Shown: positions 6,317-14,081, counted from the stretch's first letter. The stretch is 14,481 nucleotides of DNA from UMGS1601 sp964617585 (GCA_964617585.1 CAZTXS010000030.1:1-14481); one strand, 5' to 3'. Notes: generated from the sequence alone by a model not told the origin. Translations and numbers: made by a program.

Positions 6317-8680
6317 TCAAAGCTTTTTTATTCTTGCAAAATTAGCCATGATTTTTTTAGTGCCTTTATTATCAAAGGCAATCTCAAGCATAGTATCGTT
6401 CGCCATTTTTTTTGCTGTCAGAATCGTTCCTTCGCCGAAAATATTATGCGAAACTCTATTACCGACCTCAAAATCCTGATTGGAAACGGTTTTCACCTCG
6501 GCTCTTTTCTTAGCCGCAAGCTGTTTTTCAAGAGATATGCCCGAGTTCTGATTCTTAAAAGACCTCGTTTGAGTTACGTCCGAACGAATCAGCCCTTCGC
6601 TTTCCTCGTTAAGAAGCTCATCGGGAAGTTCTTCAATAAAGCGTGATCTTCTGTTCCTGTTTGTAATACCGAACAGCATTCTTTCGCTGCTGTGAAGAAG
6701 GTAAAGCTCTTTTTTCGCCCTTGTAACCGCAACATAAGCCAAACGGCGTTCTTCCTCGACTTCCGCTTCACTTTCCATAATACTTCTCTGAGAGGGAAAA
6801 ATGTTTTCCTCCAGTCCTACAACAAATACCGAAGGAAATTCAAGTCCTTTGGAAGAATGAACGGTCATCATAACGACATAATCGCCGTCATCCTCTAAAT
6901 TATCCACATCGGTAAAGAGAGATATTTCCTCTAAAAATCCGGACAGACTGGGCTCTTCCGCTTCTTCGGAATACTTAACCATGGTAGATTTAAGCTCCTC
7001 GATATTTTCAAGACGCATTTCGCCATCGTCGCCCTGAGATTTTAAAAATTGACGATAACCCGAAACCTCCATAAGCTCATCTAAAAGCTCCTCCAGCGAA
7101 ACGGTTTCAGAAAGCTCGGTAAGATGCTCAAACATCTGCGCAAGCGGAATCAAAACATTTGCCTTTTTAGAAAGCGGAACTAAATTTTCACTCTCTTTCA
7201 TAACCTCTAAAATCGGAATTCCCAGATCTGATGTTATCTGCTCCAAAGCTGTTACCGTAGCGTTTCCAATGGAACGCTTCGGCTCGTTTATGATTCTTCT
7301 GAGTCTTAAAATATCGTTGTGATTATTAACAACCGCAAGATAAGAAAGAATATCTTTGATTTCCTTTCTGTCAAAGAACTTCAGTCCCCCGATTATCCTA
7401 TATGAGATACCGCTTTGAACAAAAGCCTGCTCTAAAGCGTTCGACTGCGCATTCATTCTGTATAAAACGGCATAGTCGCTGAATTTTTTCCCCTCTTTAA
7501 TTCCCGAAAGAATAGTATCCGCTACATATCCGGCTTCGCTTCTCTCACTGTTAGCTCTGTATACATTAATCTTGTCGCCGTCACCCGATGAAGTCCAGAG
7601 GTTTTTGCCCTTTCTCCCCTTGTTATTCTTAATAAGCTCGTTTGCACAGGACAAAATATTCTGAGTAGATCGGTAATTCTGTTCCAGTCTTATTACAGTA
7701 CAATCCTCAAACTGATTTTCAAAAGACAGAATATTTTCAATAGTCGCTCCTCTGAACTTATATATACTCTGGTCGTCATCGCCCACAACGCAAAGGTTCT
7801 TATACTTAGATGAAAGCATAGACACAAAGCGATACTGAACCATATTGGTATCCTGGTACTCATCTACAACTATGTATTTATATAAATTCTGATAATGGTC
7901 TAAAACATCCGGGTTCTCTTCAAACAATCTTACCGCATGACAGATAATATCGTCAAAATCCATTGCGTTTGACGATTTAAGCTTATGCTGATACAGCTTA
8001 TAAACTTTAGCTATAGAAGATTTTCTGTAATCAGCAAGATTCCGGCTCTCATATTCGTCAGGATTTATCATCATATCCTTCTGACGTGAAATTTCCGATA
8101 AAATCATTCTCGGAGGGAACATTTTTTCGGATATTTCAAGCTCCTTCAAGCAGGATTTTATAACCCTCTGAGAGTCGTCGCTGTCATATATGGTAAAGCT
8201 GCTTGTAAAGCCTATTCTGTCGCACTCACGTCTTAATATCCTTACGCAGGCTGAATGAAAAGTAGCGGCGACAGGCACGCTTTCTTCACTGTCAAGCATA
8301 TTTGAAATACGCTCCTTAAGCTCTCCGGCAGCCTTATTTGTGAAAGTGATGGCCAATATGTTCCACGGGTTCACAGTATCCGAAGCAACAATTTGTTTAA
8401 GTCTTTCGCTGTCCGTTTCAATACCCTGCGAATATTTAGCTAAAAACTCAGCTTCCTCGTCTGTAAACAACGCTTCATCATTATAATAAGCGTTACCGAA
8501 GTATATCATATTAGCTATTCGATTAACCAAAACCGTTGTTTTTCCGCTTCCTGCTCCCGCCAGAATCAAAACAGGTCCTTTAATCTGAAAAACTGCTTTC
8601 TTTTGCTCGGGATTCATTTTCTCAAAATATTTCTCCAAAGCCTTTTTTTTAATATCTATATAATTTTTATTAATCATCAA
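6317..8680 (-). CDS. pcrA: UvrD/PcrA-type superfamily 1A DNA helicase
   Basis: This ATP-driven 3'-5' helicase of the UvrD/Rep/PcrA group acts in repair and in clearing blocked replication or transcription. In 787 residues the order is Walker A AGAGSGKTT (41-49), motif Ia ITFTNKAAGEL (111-121), DEYQDTN (273-279), GDDDQSIYKFRGA (300-312), LEQNYRS (332-338), TVHSSKGLEF (606-615) and RRLAYVAVTRAKK (645-657). The last 50 residues (737-787) fit the Tudor-like PcrA tail that contacts RNA polymerase. About 40 extra residues lie between motifs I and Ia. In-frame TTG (8680) and ATG (8677) adjoin; GGAGG at 8691-8695 is 10 and 13 nt away, so TTG is spaced better. It heads the aro unit. Confidence 0.95.
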   Translation of the reverse strand: MMINKNYIDIKKKALEKYFEKMNPEQKKAVFQIKGPVLILAGAGSGKTTVLVNRIANMIYFGNAYYNDEALFTDEEAEFLAKYSQGIETDSERLKQIVASDTVNPWNILAITFTNKAAGELKERISNMLDSEESVPVAATFHSACVRILRRECDRIGFTSSFTIYDSDDSQRVIKSCLKELEISEKMFPPRMILSEISRQKDMMINPDEYESRNLADYRKSSIAKVYKLYQHKLKSSNAMDFDDIICHAVRLFEENPDVLDHYQNLYKYIVVDEYQDTNMVQYRFVSMLSSKYKNLCVVGDDDQSIYKFRGATIENILSFENQFEDCTVIRLEQNYRSTQNILSCANELIKNNKGRKGKNLWTSSGDGDKINVYRANSERSEAGYVADTILSGIKEGKKFSDYAVLYRMNAQSNALEQAFVQSGISYRIIGGLKFFDRKEIKDILSYLAVVNNHNDILRLRRIINEPKRSIGNATVTALEQITSDLGIPILEVMKESENLVPLSKKANVLIPLAQMFEHLTELSETVSLEELLDELMEVSGYRQFLKSQGDDGEMRLENIEELKSTMVKYSEEAEEPSLSGFLEEISLFTDVDNLEDDGDYVVMMTVHSSKGLEFPSVFVVGLEENIFPSQRSIMESEAEVEEERRLAYVAVTRAKKELYLLHSSERMLFGITNRNRRSRFIEELPDELLNEESEGLIRSDVTQTRSFKNQNSGISLEKQLAAKKRAEVKTVSNQDFEVGNRVSHNIFGEGTILTAKKMANDTMLEIAFDNKGTKKIMANFARIKKL

Positions 8681-8780
8681 GCTTATATAACCTCCGATTT
8701 TTGCTGTTTGTCCACCGTTTTTTCACCGCTTTAATAATCAATCCGGCGTCCAGGCAGACCAGTCACAGCGTCACGGTGCT

Positions 8781-8789
8781 ATTATACCA
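8781..8789 (-). promoter_or_regulatory. Extended -10 promoter for the pcrA-aroBAC-DUF4364 unit
   Basis: On the minus strand TGGTATAAT gives a perfect -10 (8781-8786) with the TGn extension (8787-8789). No good -35 lies 16-18 nt upstream, only a T-run, which fits an extended -10 promoter. Transcription would begin near 8774, leaving a leader of about 95 nt before pcrA. The leader can pair CACCG near its start with either of two later CGGTG motifs, but no known riboswitch or T-box is apparent. Confidence 0.6.
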
Positions 8790-8829
8790 TAATTCTGACG
8801 ATAAAAAAAGGCTTTTTGAATAACTTTAT

Positions 8830-8864
8830 TTAAAAAAGAGATATCCGAAACCGAATACCTCTTT
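8830..8864 (-). terminator. Rho-independent terminator of citrate synthase
   Basis: On the minus strand AAAGAGGTATTCG (8852-8864) pairs with CGGATATCTCTTT (8835-8847) over 13 bp around a GTTT loop, followed by further T residues. Two of the pairs are G-U, which form only in the minus-strand RNA, so the hairpin is built for transcripts coming from gltA. It starts about 12 nt after the gltA stop codon. Confidence 0.88.
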
Positions 8865-8875
8865 GAAAAAACGAA

Positions 8876-10249
8876 TTATTTATCCGACAGAACTATTTTA
8901 CGTTCATCAATCGGAACATACTCTTTAGACTTCTGCACAGACTTATACGCAGGTCTGATAATTCTTCTGCCGGTCACAAGCTCTTCAAATCTGTGAGCGC
9001 ACCAGCCTGCCATTCTTGAAACGGCAAAAAGCGGAGTGAACAAATCATCGGGAATACCGAGCATCTGATAAACAAAACCTGAATACATATCAACATTTGC
9101 GCAAATATCCTTGCTCTTTCCGCTCTCGCGAAGAATCTCAGGCGAAAGTCTTTCAACGGTTTCGAGAAGATTGAACTTTCTTTCAAACTCAGTGCCATAA
9201 GCAAGCTTCTTTGCGTTTTTCTTAAGTATAACCGCTCTCGGGTCGCTCATGGTATAAACCGCATGACCCATACCATATATAAGTCCGGATCGATCGTTTG
9301 CTTCTTTTCTGACTATTTTTCTCAAAAAGTCTGCAACCTCGCCTTCGTCCTCCCAGTTGCTGACGTTTTCTTCTATACATCTTTGCATCTGTAAAACCTT
9401 AGCGTTTGCTCCGCCGTGCTTAGGTCCTTTAAGAGAACCTATAGCCGCAGCATATGCCGAATAAGGGTCGGTACCCGATGAAGTAAGCACCCTACAGCTG
9501 AAAGTAGAGTTATTTCCTCCTCCGTGTTCAGCGTGAATCATAAGCATAAGGTCTAAGAGCATAGCCTCTTCACGGGTGTATTTTCTGTCGGGGCGGAGAG
9601 TAGAAAGAATAGTTTCCGCAGTTGAAAGCCCGTGAATCAGAGGATGCATTATCATGGTTTTTCCGTAAAAGCTTCTCTGCTGAACCTGATATGCCGAAAC
9701 CATAATACTCGGAAGCTTAGAAATAATAGAGATTGCCGTTGAAAGCTCATGATTCGGCGACATATCCTCAGGGTTTTCATCGTATGAATAAAGAGCAAGT
9801 ATAGATCTTGCCATCTTATTCATAATGTTCTTTGAAGGAGCTTTTAATATCATATCCTCAAAAAATTCATTGGGAAGCTCTTTATTATAGTCAAGCAGTC
9901 TAAAAAAAGCGGCTAATTCCTCTTTAGTCGGAAGTGAACCGAAAAGCAGTAAAAATACAACCTCTTCATATCCGAATCGATTTTCTTTTATAGCATTATC
10001 CACTAAATCGTTAATGCTGTACCCGCGATAAAACAGCTTTCCCTGTACAGGCTCTTTCTCGCCCTCGTTCACAACATATCCATGAACGTTGCATATATTC
10101 GTTACCCCTGCCATAACGCCTGTTCCGTCGGGATTCCTCAATCCTCTTTTAACTCCGAACACATCATAAAATTTCGGATCTATGGCGTTATTCTTTACAA
10201 ACTGTTTCTTTAAAGCTTCTTCAGGTGTTTTTACACTTTTTTCTGACAC
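8876..10249 (-). CDS. gltA: Citrate synthase, GTG start
   Basis: Citrate synthase condenses oxaloacetate and acetyl-CoA into citrate; in fermentative Clostridia this mainly feeds 2-oxoglutarate and glutamate synthesis. Counting from the GTG at 10249 it has 457 residues. The active-site regions are HAEHGGGNNSTF (His239, His242), GPKHGGAN (275-282), GMGHAVYTMSDPRA (His329) and NVDMYSG (Asp387), followed by the FAVSRMAGW stretch. A 2-methylcitrate synthase is the alternative that motifs alone cannot exclude. The reading frame stays open upstream to 10333, but that stretch holds the promoter. GTG has AAAGGAG nine nt upstream, whereas the ATG at 10258 directly abuts the same site with no spacing. 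It is a single-gene unit with its own terminator. Confidence 0.93.
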   Translation of the reverse strand: MSEKSVKTPEEALKKQFVKNNAIDPKFYDVFGVKRGLRNPDGTGVMAGVTNICNVHGYVVNEGEKEPVQGKLFYRGYSINDLVDNAIKENRFGYEEVVFLLLFGSLPTKEELAAFFRLLDYNKELPNEFFEDMILKAPSKNIMNKMARSILALYSYDENPEDMSPNHELSTAISIISKLPSIMVSAYQVQQRSFYGKTMIMHPLIHGLSTAETILSTLRPDRKYTREEAMLLDLMLMIHAEHGGGNNSTFSCRVLTSSGTDPYSAYAAAIGSLKGPKHGGANAKVLQMQRCIEENVSNWEDEGEVADFLRKIVRKEANDRSGLIYGMGHAVYTMSDPRAVILKKNAKKLAYGTEFERKFNLLETVERLSPEILRESGKSKDICANVDMYSGFVYQMLGIPDDLFTPLFAVSRMAGWCAHRFEELVTGRRIIRPAYKSVQKSKEYVPIDERKIVLSDK

Positions 10250-10304
10250 TATACTCATCTCCTTTGTATCATTAATAAACGTTCTTTTTTGAATATTGAA
10301 TTTT

Positions 10305-10333
10305 ATTATACAATTTATTCTTAAGTTAGTCAA
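10305..10333 (-). promoter_or_regulatory. Sigma-A promoter of citrate synthase
   Basis: On the minus strand TTGACT (10328-10333), a 17-nt spacer and a perfect TATAAT (10305-10310) form a near-consensus promoter. The start point would be near 10298, giving a leader of about 48 nt to the GTG at 10249. The longest open frame of gltA begins inside this -35, so its first codons cannot be in the mRNA. A remnant of the dispersed repeat (copy C) lies just upstream. Confidence 0.85.
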
Positions 10334-10338
10334 GTTTT

Positions 10339-10366
10339 AAAAAAGGGATTGCCCGTCATTCAACAT
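10339..10366 (+). repeat. Dispersed repeat, copy C (head-only remnant)
   Basis: The stretch AAAGGGATTGCCCGTCATTC (10341-10360) matches the conserved head of copies A, B and D almost base for base, then the match ends after CAAC. None of the three hairpins or the tail follows in recognisable form. It lies directly upstream of the gltA -35 on the other strand. It is read as a decayed or truncated copy. Confidence 0.7.
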
Positions 10367-10388
10367 TTACCTATACAGAACATAACAC

Positions 10389-10421
10389 AAAAAAACCGCC
10401 GAAAGTGTTAACTTCCGACGG
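10389..10421 (-). terminator. Rho-independent terminator of the YD-repeat protein gene
   Basis: On the minus strand CCGTCGGAAG (10412-10421) pairs with CTTTCGGCGG (10396-10405) around a six-base loop, and seven T residues follow (10389-10395). Two G-U pairs exist only in the minus-strand RNA, confirming direction. It begins 22 nt after the stop codon of the gene at 10443-11825. Confidence 0.9.
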
Positions 10422-10442
10422 TATTCGTCGCTAATATACAAG

Positions 10443-11825
10443 TTATTTTACTTTAATCTTTTTTATATCTTTGTTCCACTTGCTATATATTTTTACTGCC
10501 TTGCCGTTTTTATCTCTATATGACGCATATGCCCTTACTCTTATATAATAAGTTTTATTCTTCTTTATTTTCTTGTTTTTGATATTAATTTTGTTTGTCC
10601 GGTACTTTTTATTTATAACCTTTTTCTTGAAGCTTTTATTCTTAGACACCTGCGCCTGATAACCCCATGCCTTCTTTAACTTCTTAAAAGAGATTTTAAT
10701 ATTCTTAGATTTGCTCTTGATAGAAAGCTTTGTGATTTCAGCCTTTTTCATAGCGTTATCGGCTTTCTTTTTATCCTTTTTAACAGCTGATGAACTGCGT
10801 ATTGAAGAAATAGGTTTCATTGACTTTTTACTGCCTATTTTTGCATATTTTGCCTTTTCCCAGTAACCGCCATTTCCCTTGCCGGATATCATATTTCCTT
10901 TTGAATCGTATGAATATTTCATCCAACCGATTTCACTATCGAACTTAGTCTTGAAATATATTATATTTCCTTTTGAGTCGTAAGTGTATTTATCCCAGTT
11001 GCCTTCATTATCTTCAAAATAAGTTTTATTTCCCTTGGAATCATATTTATATTCAGTCCATATTCCATCGCTGTCTATACTATATGTTAAGTTCCCCATA
11101 GTATCATAAGTCGACTTAGACCAATAACCATAGCTGTCCTTACAGTATTCAGTCTTGACTTTTCCATTTTCATAATAAGTATACGTTCTTGTGGATATGT
11201 AACCGCTTTTTATATGTTTTCGAGATATTTCATTACCGTAAGCGTCGTATGTGTACTCTATCGGACCTTCGATATCATCATCACTATTAATCATATTACC
11301 GTTTTCGTTATAGGTATATTTATACCATCCGCCGTTGCTGTACTTTAAATCCTCTGTTTTTATTTTTCCGTTTGAAAAATATGTATATTTCTGGGTGTAT
11401 GAATTACCATCACTGTCTTGATAAAATGTACAGTTTCCATGCGTATCATATTTTGCTTTTTCCCAATAACCATCACTTGACATCCAATATGTCTGTTTTC
11501 CCATTTTATCATAAGAAATCTTATTCCACCAGCCGTTATTAGACTCAGCGTACTCTGTTTTTATTTTTCCGTTATCATAATAAGTATACTTATGTATTTG
11601 AGAATTGCCATTGCTATATTCTCTATATATCTCATTTCCTTTAGAGTCATAGGTAAGCTTTGTCCGGCCATCGCCTTTTTCCTCATAATATGTACAAACA
11701 TATCCTTTTGCCGACATTCCAACACTGTCGCTGTCATCTTCATTGTTCTCTGCCGTTGACGGCATAACTCCTAATAAACCGATAGTCACAATAGACGACA
11801 TAAGTATTAAAATAATCTTTTTCAT
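10443..11825 (-). CDS. Secreted YD/MORN-like repeat protein with basic C-terminal domain
   Basis: The 460-residue product starts with a signal peptide (MKKIILILMSSIVTIGLLGV, likely cut after Ala25). Residues 45-330 are tandem aromatic repeats with the pattern W.KYTYDSKGN..Y, like RHS/YD repeats. Every third or fourth unit carries NGKIKTE-type motifs (85-91, 152-158, 220-226) like MORN_2 'YYENGK' repeats, giving a 67-68 residue super-repeat. After a Ser/Lys-rich linker (331-362), residues 363-460 look like a fibronectin type III-like domain, very rich in lysine (FKKLKKAWGYQAQVS, YYIRVRAYA). No LPXTG, transmembrane tail or toxin domain is seen, so it is probably exported and may bind anionic wall polymer through the basic domain. 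ATG has an AGGAGG site. Function is unknown; it is not a complete RHS toxin. Confidence 0.75.
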   Translation of the reverse strand: MKKIILILMSSIVTIGLLGVMPSTAENNEDDSDSVGMSAKGYVCTYYEEKGDGRTKLTYDSKGNEIYREYSNGNSQIHKYTYYDNGKIKTEYAESNNGWWNKISYDKMGKQTYWMSSDGYWEKAKYDTHGNCTFYQDSDGNSYTQKYTYFSNGKIKTEDLKYSNGGWYKYTYNENGNMINSDDDIEGPIEYTYDAYGNEISRKHIKSGYISTRTYTYYENGKVKTEYCKDSYGYWSKSTYDTMGNLTYSIDSDGIWTEYKYDSKGNKTYFEDNEGNWDKYTYDSKGNIIYFKTKFDSEIGWMKYSYDSKGNMISGKGNGGYWEKAKYAKIGSKKSMKPISSIRSSSAVKKDKKKADNAMKKAEITKLSIKSKSKNIKISFKKLKKAWGYQAQVSKNKSFKKKVINKKYRTNKINIKNKKIKKNKTYYIRVRAYASYRDKNGKAVKIYSKWNKDIKKIKVK

Positions 11826-11842
11826 ATTAAAGACCTCCTAAA

Positions 11843-11979
11843 TATAACTAAGGCAAGATGTCTCCCGCCTCTATAGGCGGCGGGTTCCATTACCCGTTCA
11901 GTAGTGGATATAATCCCCTACCGAACGGTCGGTCGGCAATGCCGACCCTTGCTGCGTTGAATGACGGGCAAGCCCTTAT
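11843..11979 (-). repeat. Structured dispersed repeat, copy B (full length), in the leader of the YD-repeat gene
   Basis: Read on the minus strand: head with TGCCCGTCATTCAACGCAGC; H1 GTCGGC/GCCGAC (11932-11946); H2 CCGTTCGGTAG paired with CTACTGAACGG over 11 bp, including one G-U pair, around GGGATTATATCCA; H3 CCCGCC/GGCGGG; tail GACATCTTGCCTTAGTTATA ending at 11843. Parts and order match copy A. The end is only about 6 nt before the AGGAGG site of the downstream gene, so the element is most of that gene's presumed 5' leader. Confidence 0.85.
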
Positions 11980-12004
11980 CGAATCGCTGTGTTTAAATGC
12001 TTTT

Positions 12005-12010
12005 ATTATA
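12005..12010 (-). promoter_or_regulatory. Possible -10 for the YD-repeat protein gene
   Basis: On the minus strand a perfect TATAAT lies about 25 nt upstream of repeat copy B. The -35 is poor (TTTTTA at 16 nt). If used, transcription starts near 11998 and copy B lies inside a leader of about 172 nt. A promoter inside the element cannot be ruled out. Confidence 0.45.
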
Positions 12011-12081
12011 TAAGCGTTTTAAAAAGTAAAAAGTCTCACCTTTTTTTGAAATTTTCTGTGGGCTGTTTTCTCTCTTTCTGA

Positions 12082-12111
12082 TTCATATATCGAAAAAAAT
12101 AAGCATAGTAT
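12082..12111 (+). promoter_or_regulatory. Possible sigma-E promoter of spoIID
   Basis: TTCATATA (12082-12089), 14 nt, then CATAGTAT (12104-12111) resembles the Bacillus sigma-E pattern GTCATATT/CATACAAT at six of eight positions in each box. The start point would be near 12118, about 35 nt before the ATG. In Bacillus subtilis spoIID is a sigma-E gene, which supports the reading; the match itself is moderate. Confidence 0.45.
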
Positions 12112-12153
12112 ATAGAAACGGACAAGATATACAAAGATTTAAGGAGTAAAACA

Positions 12154-13137
12154 ATGAACAAAACCTTTCAGACGCTTTTTATTTTCGCCGTATGCCTTAT
12201 GCTAATCCCCTCGTTTGTTCTGATCAACAGCGGAATAACAAAGCTGTTTAAAAACAGCGGAAAGGAAACGCTTATTTCCTCCGACTGCAAAGAGGTCACC
12301 ATACTGGACTCGGAAACTAAAGACGTTGCAATAATGGACATTAAAGATTATATGATATGGAACGTCTTAGCGCAGATGCCCGCAACATTTGAAAAGGAGG
12401 CTCTTAAGGCTCAGGCAGTTCTTTCTCACACTTACATATTAAACCGTTATCTGAGCGAAAAGGAAAATCCGACAGATTCGCTTCTGGGAGCTATTATAAG
12501 CACTGACGACGCAGTTTATCCCAAAACCTTTACAACCGATGAAGCTAAAGAATACTACGGCGATAAATATGAATCTGCGCTTGAAAATGTTACCGCTGCC
12601 GTTGAGGAAGCGCTCAATGAAATATGCGTCTATGACAATCAGCCTATAGTAGTTGCGTATCACACAATTTCCTGCGGAAAGACCGAAAGCTCAAAAGACA
12701 TATGGGGCGAAGATGTTCCGTATCTTGTTTCCGTTGACAGCTCTTCCGATAAAGAAGCCGACGGATTTTCAAAAACGGTAACGGTTTCCGCAGAGGATTT
12801 CAAAAAAAATGCCGAGGAAACCTTCTCAGTCACGCTTTCCGAAAACATTGACGAATGGATTGAGATAACTAAGAAAACCGATAACGGAACTCCTGTTAAA
12901 ATTTCTGTAGGAGGTAAGGAAATCAATGCGTCAGAGCTTTGCACGGCGCTTGATCTTTCCTCACAGCATTTTGAAGTAGAAGTTAAGGATGAAAGCCTTA
13001 TCTTTAAAACCGAAGGATTAGGTCATCTCGTCGGAATGAGCCAGTTCGGCGCAAATTCCATGGCGAAAGAAGGAAAGAGCTACGGTGAAATACTTGCTTA
13101 TTATTTCCCCGGAACCGAACTACTTGAGTTAAATTAA
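12154..13137 (+). CDS. spoIID: SpoIID-family sporulation lytic transglycosylase
   Basis: SpoIID cleaves glycan strands stripped of side peptides and, with SpoIIP and SpoIIM, drives membrane migration during forespore engulfment. The 327 residues begin with an uncleaved-looking membrane anchor (8-26), so the enzyme faces outside the mother-cell membrane. The catalytic region is MPATFEKEALKAQAV (75-89), with Glu82 at the position of the family's catalytic acid, then SHTYILNRYL. YHTISCGKTESS (169-180) matches the usual 'HS.S.GKTE' turn. Near the end GLGHLVGMSQFGA is the family hallmark, but Leu replaces the common Gly after His. ATG follows AAGGAG (12141-12146) by 7 nt. It is a single-gene unit between two secreted-protein genes on the other strand. 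Related amidase enhancers (LytB/CwbA) share the domain, so the sporulation role is likely but not certain. Confidence 0.88.
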   Translation: MNKTFQTLFIFAVCLMLIPSFVLINSGITKLFKNSGKETLISSDCKEVTILDSETKDVAIMDIKDYMIWNVLAQMPATFEKEALKAQAVLSHTYILNRYLSEKENPTDSLLGAIISTDDAVYPKTFTTDEAKEYYGDKYESALENVTAAVEEALNEICVYDNQPIVVAYHTISCGKTESSKDIWGEDVPYLVSVDSSSDKEADGFSKTVTVSAEDFKKNAEETFSVTLSENIDEWIEITKKTDNGTPVKISVGGKEINASELCTALDLSSQHFEVEVKDESLIFKTEGLGHLVGMSQFGANSMAKEGKSYGEILAYYFPGTELLELN

Positions 13138-13175
13138 AATACTGAACCGTTCGATATTTTGAACGATTCAGTATT
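13138..13175 (-). terminator. Terminator hairpin between spoIID and the LRR gene
   Basis: On the minus strand AATACTGAATCGTTC (13161-13175) pairs with GAACGGTTCAGTATT (13138-13152) over 15 bp with one G-U pair, followed by the T-rich TTAATTTAA that is part of the spoIID stop region. In the plus direction one pair is lost (A-C) and no T-run follows. It therefore best serves the minus-strand LRR gene, though the stem could slow transcription from both sides. Confidence 0.75.
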
Positions 13176-13210
13176 TGGGATAAAGATATGCTTGTAAAAT
13201 AACTGTAATT

Positions 13211-14017
13211 CTAAACGATATTTACCTTGATACTCGATGGAACAGAAGCCTTAACAAGCTTTTTTACCGTACTGTTTGCAACGTTAATAACAGCTCCTGA
13301 TTTTATATTTTTAAACGCATTTATATGAATACTTTCCAAAGCGGTTGACTTGATATTTACTATGCTGAGCTTTGAACAGTTTCTGAATGCGCCCTTTCTA
13401 ATTATTTTAGCGCCCGTTTTAATTCTTACTCTGGTGATGTTCTTACAGTTAATAAATGCGCGTTTACCTATATCGGTTATGTTCTTTCTTATTATAACTT
13501 TCTTAATGCAGGTTTTGCCCTTGAAAGCCTCCGTACCGATTTTCACAACCTTATACTTGACGTTTTTATATGTAACGGTATTAGGAATATCCACAGTTGA
13601 CAGCTTCACACCGGAAGCAAATCCTTTAACTGCAACCGTATTCTTCGTCTTTATCATATACACATAATTGCCCGATGTGAATTTAGTTCCCACTGCAAGA
13701 GAATTGTCCTGAACTGTTGTTACGCTCGCCGAAGTAACATTCTGAGAAGTTGCCTGTGTAGCAGGCTCTTCAGAAGTAGACTCTGATGTGTTGTCAGATG
13801 TCGAAACGTCTTTCTCATCATCGGAAGCTTGTTGTGTCTGCTCGTCAGAGCCGGACGTTTCTTGCTCGTCAACAGCCACTTCAATTTCCGATGAGCTTGA
13901 GTCAGCGTCCGCTGAATCCTCTGCAAATACAGACGCCGATGTAACCGAAGCCGCCATAAGCAATGCAGATAACACGCATATAAACGCTCTTCTTTTCTTT
14001 TCCTTTAAACTTTTCAT
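13211..14017 (-). CDS. Secreted BspA-type leucine-rich repeat protein
   Basis: The 268-residue product has a basic N-terminus and signal peptide (hydrophobic 11-25, likely cleavage SVFA|ED after residue 32). Residues 33-105 are an acidic Ser/Thr/Glu/Asp/Gln-rich low-complexity linker. Residues 110-150 form a short beta-rich lead-in (GNYVYMI, TVDIPNTV), and about 158-240 hold roughly three BspA-type (LRR_5) repeats: VVKIGTEAFKGKTCIKKVII, ITDIGKRAFINCKNITRVRI, KIIRKGAFRNCSKLSIVNI. No LPXTG or other anchor is seen. Proteins of this type are surface or secreted binding proteins in gut Firmicutes; the ligand is unknown. ATG is preceded by GGAGG at 8 nt. A terminator hairpin lies 35 nt after the stop. 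Confidence 0.85.
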   Translation of the reverse strand: MKSLKEKKRRAFICVLSALLMAASVTSASVFAEDSADADSSSSEIEVAVDEQETSGSDEQTQQASDDEKDVSTSDNTSESTSEEPATQATSQNVTSASVTTVQDNSLAVGTKFTSGNYVYMIKTKNTVAVKGFASGVKLSTVDIPNTVTYKNVKYKVVKIGTEAFKGKTCIKKVIIRKNITDIGKRAFINCKNITRVRIKTGAKIIRKGAFRNCSKLSIVNIKSTALESIHINAFKNIKSGAVINVANSTVKKLVKASVPSSIKVNIV

Positions 14018-14081
14018 AATAATCCTCCGTTCTTGTTTTTTCTAACGCATATACAAAAATATAGTGTATTGTGTTGAAAAT

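Noticed and set aside
8681..8780. T-box or riboswitch in the leader of the pcrA-aro unit
   Set aside because: ACGGTGGACAAAC recalls the start of the T-box motif but the ACCGCG part is absent, no specifier stem or terminator with U-run is seen before pcrA, and no other known riboswitch core was recognised.
10443..11825. RHS polymorphic toxin with a downstream immunity gene
   Set aside because: There is no RHS core shell, no C-terminal toxin domain (the end is a basic fibronectin-like domain) and no small immunity gene next to it.
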